DNA from: Chrysomallon squamiferum | Lineage: Eukaryota > Mollusca > Gastropoda > Neomphalida > Peltospiridae | DNA: 64,000 nucleotides | Assembly: GCA_012295275.1 (NCBI GenBank) | Contig: CM022665.1 | Coordinates: 16,508,976 to 16,572,975, forward strand | Direction of reading: 5' to 3' | In this document: piece by piece, positions 1 to 10,403 of the stretch | Layout of the letters: each line of letters opens with the position of its first letter | Position numbering within the stretch: position 1 is the stretch's first letter | Position numbers and translations under genes: made by a program | Notes under the pieces: model-generated | Database searches by the model: none | Told to the model about the DNA's origin: nothing | What the model saw: the letters and a program-made list of their open reading frames with translations, nothing else

Positions 1-118
1 AAGATTTGAGTTTCTATTTTTGGATTATTTACTTATTTTTCACCAATCTCCATTATTGTAGCTACAATAGTTATATACTATAACAAGTAGCATATTAATA
101 GTTCTAATAAACTGATTC

Positions 119-157
<39 letters not shown>

Positions 158-672
158 AGTTAAATAATAAAAAAGTTAAAAAAAAAAAAAAAGTAAATAT
201 TTGAATTTCTGTTTTCAAATTATTTATTTAAATTTCACCAATATCTCCATCACTGTAGCTACAACAGATACATATATATAACAAATAGCACATTAATAGT
301 TTTAATAAACTGATTGAATAATAATTAGAATAATAATAATTACTTTTTAAAAAGTTAAATAATAATAAAAAAAAGTAAATAAATAAATTAAAAAGAAATT
401 AAATTAAATATTTGATTATCTATTTTCAGATTTTTTTTTTTTCACCATTATACATATATTATAACAAACACAATATTAACTGTTTTAATAAACAGCTATA
501 TATATGCATATATCAAATAGCACGTTAATAGTTTTAATAAACTGATTTAATAATAACAGTAAAAAAAAATTTAAAAAATTATATATATTAAAAAATTAAA
601 ATAAGAAAAAGAAAATAAGAAAAAAAATTAAATATTACTATCCGTTTTGCATTGTACGATAAAAATTTTAAG

Positions 673-712
<40 letters not shown>

Positions 713-894
713 TTTGGGGGGGGTGTAGGGTCAATTATTCCTCACCGTTCAAAAATTATTGTTATTTAATGTACCTTAAATGCAGCAACAAGGAGTCACC
801 TGGTGAGTGATGACACCCCCACCTCAGAGTGGCTAATACAGGAAACTCATACTTGAAAATGAGCTACTGGGGGACTGTTCACCTTAGGTACATT
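1..894 (+). repeat. Tandem alpha/beta repeat array 1 (right end)
   Basis: The window opens inside this array. Three degenerate alpha segments are visible (about 1-110, 190-300 and 400-540), each with the pattern 'TTCACCAATATCTCCATCA' then 'GTAGCTACAACA' and AT-rich spacer. They are followed by one full beta segment (741-894) after a TTA microsatellite (about 675-710). The same alpha and beta segments recur near 5190, 9930, 18810 and 25085. No protein-coding potential is seen; the spacers are almost pure A/T simple sequence. Confidence 0.75.
768..894 (+). repeat. Beta core, full-length copy 1 (predicted structured element)
   Basis: This 127-bp segment is far richer in G+C than its surroundings and nearly identical in five full copies. 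Visible pairing: an outer stem (768-779 with 884-894, AATGTACCT against AGGTACATT, one bulge); a six-pair stem CCCCCA (816-821) with TGGGGG (868-873); a five-pair hairpin CTCAT (846-850) with ATGAG (859-863); and a small TCACC/GGTGA palindrome (796-806). Whether it is transcribed is unknown. It could instead be a short foldback element. Confidence 0.6.
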
Positions 895-997
895 CAACTA
901 TTAATTATTAATTCATTTTTATAATAAACTGCAATTTCTCTTTTTAAATAATATTTATAAACTGATAAAATGTAACTAATTTCAAAATGTTTTAGAA

Positions 998-2223
998 CAG
1001 GGGTCGGCAATTATTTTTTCCATGGGGCCACATGAGAAACAAAATATTGTGGAGAGTCGGGCCAAAAGGCTTAACTCAATTCTGCATAATATTAATTGTA
1101 TTTCTTTATAAAAAGCAGTAAATAGCATTGTTTTGACAAGCTGGTAAGACTGGTAAGAGTATATGTTATGATTAAACAATGAACAAGTGAGGTTGATTTA
1201 CATTGGTAAACAAAATGTGAACATTTTTAACATTTGTAACTCATTATATTAGTGATAATTTTCAATGACATTCACCCCAAAATTCATTTTGAGTTTTATA
1301 TACAGTTGGAAAGAGGTTCTTAGCTTTCTAAAGACATCACAGTATTGTATTTGTACTCCAAATATTAAGCAAGATACAACATATTATATTAATGATTGTC
1401 ACTGAACTGTGATTTTGAGAAAAAGGCCTCCAAAGAAAGTGTTCCATTTCACTGCTAGTACGTGACTTTACATGCCCACATTTGATGTCTAACCACCTCA
1501 TTTGGTATTTTTCATTTCTTTTTTTCAGTGTCCTCGATCTTTCTCGTCACGGTTCGCGTGGACGCGGGACTTGTTCAAAAGCTTCTTTTTTTCAGGGCAT
1601 ATTTGTTCTGCAGAGTCCCACAAGCACTTTTTGACAAACTCCGAGACAAAAGGGGGCTCCGAGAATGGCTTACTGTTTTTAGCTATTTTGTTGGATATAA
1701 AAATGCTAGTCTTCGTTGCTGCATCCCTGGATGTGTAAAGCTTGGTTAAAAAAAAAAAAAAAAAAAAGCCGCCTTGCTGCTTTAATAGCTAGCAAAGCTT
1801 CCGATGTCCGCGCCCTTTCAAGTTTTTGTATTTTTCCACGTGTTTCGTCTCATAATGCCGACTCAAATTGTAATCCTTAAACACGGCGATCTGCTCTCCG
1901 CAAACTAAACACACAGCTTTGTCTCCGACTTCAGTTGAAACCCCTGCATTCTTTTTTTTTTAAGCGTGAGCGGACATTTTGAGGACTAAAGTCGTATTGC
2001 GACCTGTTTTGTGACAACGATTCAATCGCGCGCACATCTTGATTTACGTATTGCGTCATTTTGTACCTGAATAAAAAAGTACCTTCAAAATAAAAGCAAT
2101 GCAGCTTTAGTCCATGCATGAGGTGAAATTAGAGAATATGTTTATTTTGTAATTCCCAGTTAACCTTACGGCCGGTCAAAGACAACCAAAGGGCCGCATG
2201 TGACCGTCAAATGCCCAGGTCTG
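998..2223 (-). mobile_element. hAT-superfamily DNA transposon, internally deleted, with 8-bp TSD
   Basis: The element begins CAGGGGTCGGCAA and ends TGCCCAGGTCTG, imperfect inverted termini of the hAT (Charlie-like) type. It is flanked on both sides by the identical octamer TTTTAGAA (990-997 and 2224-2231), the 8-bp target duplication expected for hAT. The paralogous repeat at about 21060 carries the same flanking sequence with one TTTTAGAA and no insert, so it represents the empty site. The interior encodes a broken minus-strand transposase fragment. At 1226 bp it is too short to be autonomous. Confidence 0.9.
1530..1965 (-). pseudogene. hAT transposase N-terminal remnant (BED finger plus start of catalytic region)
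   Basis: Read on the minus strand from about 1950, the translation contains a BED-type zinc finger: CLVCG, then about 20 residues on, HYETKH (1800-1912), followed by KYKNLKGRGHR. After a stop and a poly-A interruption (1746-1767) the reading continues with ISNKIAKNSKPFSEPPFVSE and CPEKKKLLN (about 1590-1710), a typical hAT transposase segment. It ends in a stop near 1535. The remaining catalytic domain is missing, so this is a dead copy whose 5' end survived an internal deletion. Family assignment rests on motif recognition. Confidence 0.75.
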
Positions 2224-2231
2224 TTTTAGAA

Positions 2232-3440
2232 CGTAACATACAATTATTCATATATATGAATACCGCACATATCTATTTATAAATTTATGATCTCAACATT
2301 AGACAGCTTTTTGGTTAAAATAAAAATAAAAAATGTAATTCTTTATAAATTGTATTTTTGTAACATTTTACTAAAGAACATTTTTTGAATATGTTAAATA
2401 TTTTACTCATCATTTGAACAATAATTCATTGTCAAAGCATTCAATAAATAGAGCCTTATATTTTTCGTTGTTTTATTTCAATTCAGTTATTTGTTTATAT
2501 TTATTATTCCTACGAAAGGGAAATCTCAGAACCTTTGGCTAAGACCAAAGCTGCTTTATTATGTTTAAAACACATTATAAAAATGAGTATTTTGGTAGGA
2601 TAATAAGGAATATTATATGAGAGTTTTCATATTTTGTATAATTTACAAATATCGGATGAATTTAGACTGGCTTTGACGGGACTAGAATGGCTTCTTCGGT
2701 ATAATTATGCATAATAACAATCAAAACTAAAAAGTTCAAAGCATCAGAGTCAAATCTAGTTTTGAAGAAAATATACATATAGAAAAATGTATTATATAAT
2801 GATTTCTTTTTATGCATCCAATGATTATTTATAATACCTGATAATCCCATTTAATACTAGGAAAATATATTTAGTTGTGTGGTTAGTTGTAAACGGTCGG
2901 AGGAAGGGCAATGGGGGACAGGATTGATCGGCTTGCCCATCCCATGGACTTTGGGACGGGGAATGTATGGAGCTAGCGATATTATGTAAATCCAGCCATG
3001 AAATGGAAACTGGTCAGGGTGGTGTAGGTGACTTGTTTTGAAGGGATAATAGGATGTCAGATAACAGCAGTTCATATGCATAGTATGATAAACAATTCAG
3101 AACAAAAAAGGCTATACGCCCAGAACATTGTTTGGGGGGTAATAGACAGTGTTGTTGTGCATGTATGGAATAGGTGGTAGGAGACAAGCTTGAATGGGTC
3201 TGAAAAGTTCTGGTGGCCAGTTCAAGCAGTCCTTGCTTGCACACAGGGGACAAGCTGTGAGAGGGGTGGGGTTAGGACATGTTTGGGTTTTAATAGGGGA
3301 AAATGTACATTGGCAAAATGTAAATGTGTGCATACTTGTGGAAAATTTGTGTTCTCTTCAGTGTAGGTCATAGGGACAGAAAACTTAGACATGATTGTAC
3401 ATTCCCCAATACGCACTAGTATTCTGCCCACAAAACTAAA
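2232..3440. repeat. Macro-unit tail, type I, copy 1
   Basis: Non-coding sequence that matches 21060-22384 closely over most of its length. Shared landmarks include CCAAAGCTGCTTTATTATG, the stretch reading GACGGGACT then GGAATGGCTTCTTCGG, and CCAGTTCAA then CAGTCCTTGCTTGCACACAG. Its first part (about 2507-2675) is also shared with the type II tails at 10848 and 27517, after which types I and II diverge. No convincing ORF; the short ones are not preserved between copies. Confidence 0.7.
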
Positions 3441-4200
3441 ACACTAAAACCTATTAGTATAACATTAAAAAACAGAAATAAAAATTATTGTTTCTTTTCA
3501 CTACAATTATGTCAGACCAGCTTCTAGATCTATATTTAAATATTCATTACTCCTGCAATTCATAACGATTATTACATTTATATTTTACATTTATATAATC
3601 TTTTTCATTATTATGATTATAGTAGTAGTAGTGGTGATAGGAGCAACAGCACAGTTTATTAGAGAACTTTTATCAACCGCCTTTTGACCGTTGAATTTCC
3701 TACTAGAATGTAATTTGTTTTTCATGTGCTTTACATATTAACTATACTTATTGAAACATGAAATAAGATTTTATTGACATTAAAAATAAATAGGAATAAT
3801 TAACTATAAATAAAGAGCATTGTAGAAATAAAAAGAAATAATAGAACACGGTCGAAAAGACTGACGGGAAATGGTTTATTTCCGTTATTTTGAAAAACTA
3901 GTGACGCTGTATATGACGTCAACAAAATATTCCGTTAGGGACTCCGAATCAAACTTGGTATGTAGCTGCAATTTTTTCTGTTTCAGAATTAAAATGAAAT
4001 ATTAACTCATTTCGTTAAAACTCTCCGATATTCTGAAATCTTATTAAATTTTATTTATTTATCATATGTTAGGAACTGATTATTTCAATAGCTAATCTAA
4101 AAACAAAACTCGATTCCACTTCAAAAGTTAAAATTTTTAAATTTGGAATTAAGATATTCATTTCATTTTATTTCATTTTATTTCATTTTTAACAGGAATA
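3441..4200. repeat. CRE-island block, copy 1
   Basis: About 760 bp aligned with blocks beginning at 7984, 17060 and 23010. It includes a GTA/TTA-type trinucleotide run (about 3620-3640), the conserved island at 3847-3986, and a 3' part with CTAATCTAAAAACAAAACTC and TTTTATTTCATTTT repeats leading into A/T simple sequence. No protein is preserved in all copies. Confidence 0.7.
3847..3986. promoter_or_regulatory. Conserved CRE-containing island, copy 1
   Basis: The most conserved stretch shared by the four blocks. It starts CACGGTCGAAAAG and contains ACTAGTGACGCTG, a perfect CRE palindrome TGACGTCA (3914-3921), CCGTTAGGGACTCCG and CTTGGTATGTAGCTGC. A splice-donor-like GGTATGT and an acceptor-like TTTCTGTTTCAG follow. 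A promoter or first-exon role is an inference from conservation and the CRE alone. The strand is undetermined. Confidence 0.4.
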
Positions 4201-4267
4201 TTTCAATTTAAACAGGAATATACGAACAAAATTAAATTAAACTAAATTTCAGATAATAATAATAATA

Positions 4268-4310
<43 letters not shown>

Positions 4311-4826
4311 AAAGAAAAAATAATAATAAACAAAAAAATAATCAAAAATTAAAAATAAAAACATAAATAAATAAAAATAAATAAATAAATTTAAAAAAAT
4401 AATAAAATTAAAAATTAATAAATTAAATAAATTAAAAATAAAATAAAGAAATAAAAATAATGATAATAAACAAATAAACAAATAAAATAAAATAAAATAA
4501 AAAAGAACTACATAAATAATAACTAAAAATAAAAAAAATAAAAAATAAAATAAAATAAAATAAAAATAAACAAATAAAGAAATAAAGAAATAAAATAAAA
4601 TATATTATTTATTTGTGAACATATATTCTGTTTACGTATTATTTCTTTTTTAATTAATTAATTTTTTATTTATTATTGTATTTTATTTATTTATTTATTT
4701 ATTTATTTAAGAAAAACCGTATGTTCAGATTTTGCAATCAGAATTTTTCTTATTAACAAATAATATATTCCTAAATAATTCTTTACTTTTCAGAACTGAT
4801 GACTGATTTAGATTGCTCAAAACTGC

Positions 4827-4866
<40 letters not shown>

Positions 4867-5190
4867 ATTTATAAAAAAAAAAAAAAAAAAATATAAAAAA
4901 CTTTTAAAAAATTTAAAAAAAAATTTAAAAAATAAAATTTTTTTTTTTTTTTTTTTTAATTTAAAAAAAATAAAATAAAAATGTTTTGGTAGAAGTAGTA
5001 GAGGAATTGATAGTGGTAATATTAAAGGCAAGAAGGTTCTTAAGTAAGAAGGATTTATTCCTAAATAAATTGTTTCCTATCTTATCATATCTTGTTTTAG
5101 ACTGTTCAAAACAATTTAAAAAAATAAAAATATAAAAAAGTTTTTAAAAATAAATAAATAAATTATAATTAAAAAAAGAATGTTTCTTTT
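4201..5190. repeat. A/T simple-sequence tract
   Basis: Almost pure poly-A, AAAT and TTTA repeats with islands of unique sequence (about 4600-4830 and 4980-5110). The short unique part 'AATTGATAGTGGTAATATTA' then 'AGGCAAGAAGGTTCTTA' is paralogous to 18630-18690. No gene: the long Lys/Phe-only translations here are simple-sequence artefacts. Confidence 0.8.
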
Positions 5191-5822
5191 ATTTAGAGGT
5201 TCAAGTATTTGTCTTTGTTGATAATTATAAGATTTGAGATTATTTATTTATTTTTCACCAATATCTCCATCATTGTAGCTACAACAGTTATATATTATAA
5301 CAAGTAGCATATTAATAGTTTTAATAACTGATTTAATAATAATAACAGTGATGACACCCCCACCTCAGAGTGGCTAATACGGGAAACTCATATTTGAAAA
5401 AAAGTTTAAAAAAACTAAAAAAAAGATTTTAAAAAGTTTTAAAAATGTTTAAAATTTAAAAAAAAAAAAAAATAGTTTAAAAAAATGTTAAAAAATAAAA
5501 ATACAAATGTTTTTAAAAAAAAAAAAAAAAAAAAAACGTATAAATTTCCTTTCTTTAGAGATTCAGGTATTTGCATTTGTTGTTAATTATAAGATTTGAG
5601 TTTCTATTTCCAGATTTTTTATTTATTTTTCACCAACATCTCCATCACAAGAGATACTACATATATAAGAAATACCATATTAAAAAATAGAAAATAGAAA
5701 ATAAAATAGAAAATAAAATTAAATTAAATATATTAAAAAAGTAAAATAAGAAAAAAGTAAATGAGAAAAAAACTTAAATATTAGTATCCGTTTTGAATTG
5801 TATGCTACAATAAAAAGTTAAG

Positions 5823-5871
<49 letters not shown>

Positions 5872-6610
5872 TTGGAGAGTAGGGTCAATCATTCCTCACC
5901 GTTCAAAAATTATTGTTATTTAATGTACCTTAAATGCAGCAACAAGGAGTCACCTGGTGAGTGATGACACCCCCACCTCAGAGTGGCTAATACAGGAAAC
6001 TGATACTTGAAAAAAAAATAGAAACAAAAATTTTTAAAAAAAAAAGTTTTAAAAAAAAAAAAATAAAAAAAAAAAAAAAAAAATAAAAAAAAATAAATAT
6101 GTTGAAAAAAACTAAAAAAAATGTTTAAAAAATGTTTAACAAAATTTAAAAAAATAAAAATACGAATGTTTAAAAAAAAATAATAATAAATTTCCTTTCT
6201 TTAGAGGTTCAGATTTTTTTTTTTTACCTCCATCACTATAGCTACTACATATATAACAAATACCAAATTCAAAAATAAAAAATAAAATAAAGTAAAATTA
6301 TATATATAAAAAAGTAAAATAAGAAAAAATTAAATAAGAAAAAAATTATATAAAAAAAAATTAAATATTAGTATCCGTTTTGTATTGTATGCTACGATAA
6401 AAATTGTATTATTATTATTATTATATTTGTTGTGGGTAGGACAATTATTGCTCACCGTTCAAAAATTATTGTTATTTAATGTACCTTAAATGCAGCAACA
6501 AGGAGTCACCTGGTGAGTGATGACACCCCCACCTCAGAGTGGCTAATACAGGAAACTCATACTTGAAAATGAGCTACTGGGGGACTGTTCACCTTAGGTA
6601 CATTCAGCTA
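5191..6610 (+). repeat. Tandem alpha/beta repeat array 2
   Basis: Three alpha/beta units. Beta segments lie at about 5347-5402 (truncated at both ends), 5895-6014 (3'-truncated) and 6451-6604 (full). Alpha segments begin with TTAGAGGTTCAAGTATTTG-like sequence near 5195, 5550 and 6195. Units are separated by poly-A/AAAT tracts and TTA microsatellites (5822-5866, 6410-6424). Confidence 0.75.
6478..6604 (+). repeat. Beta core, full-length copy 2
   Basis: Same 127-bp core as at 768-894. The closing inverted repeat (AATGTACC / GGTACATT), the CCCCCA/TGGGGG pair and the CTCAT/ATGAG hairpin are all intact. It is the last unit of array 2 and the only one there that keeps its 3' half. Confidence 0.6.
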
Positions 6611-6765
6611 TTAGTTATTAATTCAATTTTATAATAAACTGCAATTTCTCTTTAGAAATAATGAATACTGTACATATCTATCTGTCTACCTATCTATCTA
6701 TCTATAGGCACACACGCACATGCACACTACATACATGTATGATCTCAGCATCTGATAGATGTCAG
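6611..6765. repeat. Short tail after array 2, truncated
   Basis: Matches the first part of the tail after array 3 (10404-10560), including a TCTATC/TATC microsatellite and an ACACACGCACATGCACAC stretch. The paralogue continues into a type II tail, whereas here the sequence switches at about 6755 to the 5'-end repeat of the micropeptide gene. Confidence 0.6.
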
Positions 6766-6988
6766 ACGTAGACTTTTCATTTTGAAAATGGTTCGAGTGT
6801 TAAAACTTTTATGGCTACTTTAGTAAAGTCAGCTTCTTGGTTTGTTCCCGCTACTGCTGTTGGTCACAGTAGCATGCGGGCGTATTGTTAGCAAATCCTG
6901 TTATCTAATCAGTCACAATCTTATTACATTTATCTGCTCGTAAGACCTCTCGTAGTTCGCTTAATATTCAAGAAGGATAAAACTAAGC

Positions 6989-7079
<91 letters not shown>

Positions 7080-7227
7080 AACTTTTTTCACCCTAGTCAG
7101 ATTGATAACATCAGATATATACATGTGCAGGTACCGAACAAGAAATCCAGAAAACCGGCTGCTTTGTTTCGGTTTCCGTTGAGCGACGCCAATGAGACAC
7201 CTGCATTGAAAAGGTGATGCTCTAACC
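6766..7227 (-). repeat. Truncated duplicate of the micropeptide-gene 5' region, with CT tract
   Basis: About 220 bp (6768-6990) are nearly identical to 15200-15436, the region just upstream of the micropeptide start codon. On the minus strand it retains the ATG and about four codons (MKSL), then runs into unrelated sequence and stops. Beyond it lie an uninterrupted CT tract (6991-7076) and a 150-bp stretch (GTGAACTTTTTTCACCCTAG to GGTGATGCTCTAACCC) also present at 15525-15677. This is a 5' fragment, not a working gene. Confidence 0.65.
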
Positions 7228-7493
7228 CAGTGGCTGGCGAACTCCGGCCCGCGAAGATTTCTTGTCTGACCCGCCAAACTGTTCACAGTTAACATTGACA
7301 TCCGGCCCGCAAGACAGCAAAACAAAAGTCAATGAAATGAAAACAGTTCACACAGCTATTTTCTCTTTTATTCACGTTTAAACTTTAAGGCGTCTCGAAG
7401 GCACTCGTCTAATCAATAGGGAATTTACTGTTTACATAAAATACATGTTTTGATATCTTTTTTTCTCATTTCATATTCTGGCCATCATGTTTT
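7228..7493. mobile_element. hAT-like terminal fragment
   Basis: Starts CAGTGGCTGGCGAACTCCGG followed by two GGCCCGC motifs. This resembles the terminal part of hAT/Charlie-type non-autonomous elements. A partly deleted copy occurs at 15678-15903 in the same context. Its other end cannot be fixed because it abuts a Tigger-like fragment. Assignment is tentative. Confidence 0.4.
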
Positions 7494-7983
7494 TGTAACG
7501 TGTTTTTAAATAAGAAGAATGTATTTATAAATGATAAATATTGTATAAAAGCAAATAAAAAAGAATGTAAAGAAATTAATTGGTTTTGTAAACTGTATTT
7601 ATCTTGGAGATCAGACAAATTATTTTAACGCCTTTATCAACTCCTGCTTCAGTATGGTACTACGCTCGTACTGCCTAGCCAAGTCGACTACATGCAAACT
7701 CACTTTCTTACGATCCATGATGCGAAAAAAGACATTTGGCAAACTACTGCACAAAACGCGAACGCCAATACAACAGAGATGATTCTATGGCGAGGTAACC
7801 ACGTGAAGTAAACGACTGAAACGTGGGATCCTGAAACGGATGGGATCCCAACTAGCGGCGGATATCTGAAACTCAGTCGTAATTCGGATTTTGGCTCGCA
7901 ACTCAAAGCAACAAATCGGCCATGCGTGTGCTCGTAACTCGAAAAATTCGTAGGTTGGGCACTCGTAAGTCAAGGTACCAATG
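7494..7983 (-). mobile_element. Tigger/pogo-like element, right-hand fragment
   Basis: Corresponds to the right two thirds of the complete element at 62916-63594. It ends ACTCGTAAGTCAAGGTACCA then ATG, followed by TA. On the minus strand a Tigger-type fragment can be read (VDLARQYERSTI, near 7650-7690), broken by frame changes. The left terminus is missing, replaced by the hAT-like fragment. Confidence 0.65.
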
Positions 7984-8172
7984 TATATATATAATTAGTT
8001 TAACATTAAGGAACACAAACAAAAATTACAGTTTCTATTCTCGAAAATCAACTCAAACTAGCTTACTTGATCTACAGTTATATTTAAATATTCATTATTT
8101 ACTGCTATAATTCATAACAATTATTACATTAATATTTTACATTTATATAATCTTATTCATTATTATTATTAT

Positions 8173-8213
<41 letters not shown>

Positions 8214-8800
8214 CTAGTAGTGGCAGGAGCAGCAGCATAGTTTACTACAGAATTTATCAACCGTCTTTTGACCGATGAATTTCCTGTTAGAGTGTAATTT
8301 GTTTTTCGTGTGCTTAATATTAATTATACCTAATGAAATACAAAACAAGGTCTTATTCATATTAAAGATAAATAGGAATCATTCACTATAAATAAACAAC
8401 ATTGCAGAAATAAAAAGAAATAATAAAACACGGTCGAAAAGACTGACAGGAAATTGTTTATTTCGGTTAATTTTGAAAAACTAGTGACGCTGTATATGAC
8501 GTCAACAAAATATTCCGTTAGGGACTCCGCATCAAACTTGGTATGTAGCTGCAATTTTTTTCTGTTTCAGAATTAAAATGAAATATTAACTCACTTCGTT
8601 AAGACTGCAATATTCTGAAATCTTATTAAAATTTATTTATTTTTCATATGTTAGGAACTGATTATTTCAATAGCTAATCTAAAAACAAAACTCGATTCCA
8701 CTTCAAAAGTTTAAATTTTTAAATTTGGAATTAAGATATTCAGTTTATTTTATTTCATTTTATTTCATTTTTTAACAGGAATATTTCAATTTAATCTAAA
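7984..8800. repeat. CRE-island block, copy 2
   Basis: Starts directly after the Tigger terminus. It carries a long GTA/TAG run (about 8172-8215), AGCAGCATAGTTTACTACAG, the island at 8429-8570, and the TTTTATTTCATTTT end. It is closest in order and sequence to the copy at 17060-17890, sharing TTTAACATTAAGGAACACAA with one difference. Confidence 0.7.
8429..8570. promoter_or_regulatory. Conserved CRE-containing island, copy 2
   Basis: CRE palindrome TGACGTCA at 8497-8504. Flanks match copy 1 apart from a few substitutions (for example CCGCATC in place of CCGAATC, shared with copy 4). Confidence 0.4.
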
Positions 8801-8806
8801 TTTCAG

Positions 8807-8847
<41 letters not shown>

Positions 8848-8980
8848 GGTAAATAAAAAATAAAAAATAAATAAATAATAATTAAATAAAGAAAAAAATT
8901 AACAAAAATTAAAAATAAATACATAAATAAATAATTTAAATTTAAAAAAAAAAATTATTTAATTAATTAATACATAAAAT

Positions 8981-9012
<32 letters not shown>

Positions 9013-9631
9013 CAAATAAAAGAAAAGAAAAGAAATAAAAAAGAAAAATTAAATACTTATACAATAACTAAAAATAGAAATAAATAAAAAAATAAATAAA
9101 TAAAATAAAATAAAATAAGAATAAAGAAAGATATAAACAAATAAATAAATTTATTAATGAGCATATATTCTGTTTATGTATTATTTGTTTTTTAATTAAT
9201 TAATTTTATATTTTTATTATATTTTATTTCTTTATTTCTTTATTAATTTACTTATTTACTTATTTAAGAAAAACTATATGTTCAGATTTTGCAATCAGAA
9301 TTTTTCTTATTAACAAATAATATATTCCTAAATAATTCTTCTTTACTTTTCAGAACTGATGACTGTTTTAGATTGCTCAAAACTGCTTTAAAAAAAATAA
9401 AATAATAATAATAAATTTTAAATAAATGTTAAAAAATGTTTAAAAAGTTTTAAAAATGTTAAAAAAAATGAAAAAAACAATAATAAAAAAAATGTTTAAA
9501 AAGTTTTAAAAATGTTTAAAAAAAAAAATGAAAAAAACAATAAAAAAAAAAAATGTTTAAAAGATTTTAAAAATTTTAAAAAGTTTTAAAAATGTTAAAA
9601 AAAAAAAATGAAAAACAATAATAAAAAAAAT

Positions 9632-9674
<43 letters not shown>

Positions 9675-9894
9675 ATAAAAAAATGTTTAAAAGTTTTAAA
9701 AATGTTAAAAAAAATGAAAAAAGAAAAAAATGTTTAAAAAAAAGTTTCAAAAATTTAAAAATGTTAAAAAAAAAGAAGAAAAAAACAATAATAAAAAAAA
9801 TGTTTAAAAAGTTTAAAAAATTTAAAAAAGGTTTAAAAAAAAAAAGAAAAAAAAACAATAATAAAAAAAAATGTTAAAAAATAAAAATAACAAT

Positions 9895-9929
<35 letters not shown>
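8801..9929. repeat. A/T simple-sequence tract
   Basis: TAA, AAAT and poly-A repeats. From 9400 to 9900 there is a minisatellite-like run of 'AAAAATGTTTAAAAAGTTTT' variants. A unique patch at 9140-9390 is paralogous to 4600-4830. The Lys-rich and Phe-rich open frames on both strands are artefacts of this composition. Confidence 0.8.
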
Positions 9930-9933
<4 letters not shown>

Positions 9934-10403
9934 CTTTCTTTAGAGGTTCAGGTGTTTGTGTTTGTTGTTAATTATAAGATTTGAGTTTCTATTTCCAGAT
10001 TATTTTTTATTTTTCACCAACATCTTCATCACTGTAGCTACTACATATATAACAAATACCATATTAAAAAATAAAAAATAAAATAAAGTAAAATTATATA
10101 TATAAAAAAGTAAAATAAGAAAAAATTAAATAAGAAAAAAAAATTAAATATTAGTATTTGTTTTGTATTGTACACTACGATAAAAATTTTAAGACTATTA
10201 TTATTATTATTATTATTATTATATTTGTTGTGGGGTAGGACAATTATTGCTCACCGTTCAAAAATTATTGTTATTTAATGTACCTTAAATGCAGCAACAA
10301 GGAGTCACCTGGTGAGTGATGACACCCCCACCTCAGAGTGGCTAATACAGGAAACTCATACTTGAAAATGAGCTCCTGGGGGACTGTTCACCTTAGGTAC
10401 ATT
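9930..10403 (+). repeat. Alpha/beta repeat, array 3 (single unit)
   Basis: A single alpha/beta unit. Alpha starts TTTCCTTTCTTTAGAGGTTC, then CACCAACATC and GTAGCTACTACATATATAAC. A TTA microsatellite (about 10196-10221) precedes the full beta segment at 10250-10403. Confidence 0.75.
10277..10403 (+). repeat. Beta core, full-length copy 3
   Basis: The 127-bp core with all stems intact. One substitution in the loop-side spacer (GAGCTCCTGGGGG for GAGCTACTGGGGG) leaves the CCCCCA/TGGGGG pairing unchanged. Confidence 0.6.

Noticed and set aside
768-894. C/D-box snoRNA reading of the beta core (GTGATGA as box C)
   Set aside because: No CTGA box D at a fitting distance and no terminal stem bringing the boxes together.
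3952-3986. Tiny GT-AG intron inside the CRE island (GTATGT to TTTCAG, under 30 nt)
   Set aside because: Shorter than known functional animal introns. If the signals are used, they more likely pair with distant sites.
4242-5031. Long Phe/Lys/Ile-rich open frames in the A/T tracts (also at 9634-9877, 17868-18173, 23919-24202)
   Set aside because: They are translations of poly-A, AAAT and TAA repeats, present on both strands and without splice or start context.
6930-7325. Arg-Glu and Ser-Leu repeat proteins across CT tracts (also 12870-13058, 13221-13445, 15420-15746, 56930-57124)
   Set aside because: Products of reading a dinucleotide microsatellite; flanking parts are transposon or repeat sequence.
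8357-8554. Short minus-strand frame across the CRE island, partly kept in copies 2, 3 and 4
   Set aside because: It begins at TTG, not ATG. Copy 1 has an indel that breaks it, and its conservation follows the DNA island rather than a codon pattern.
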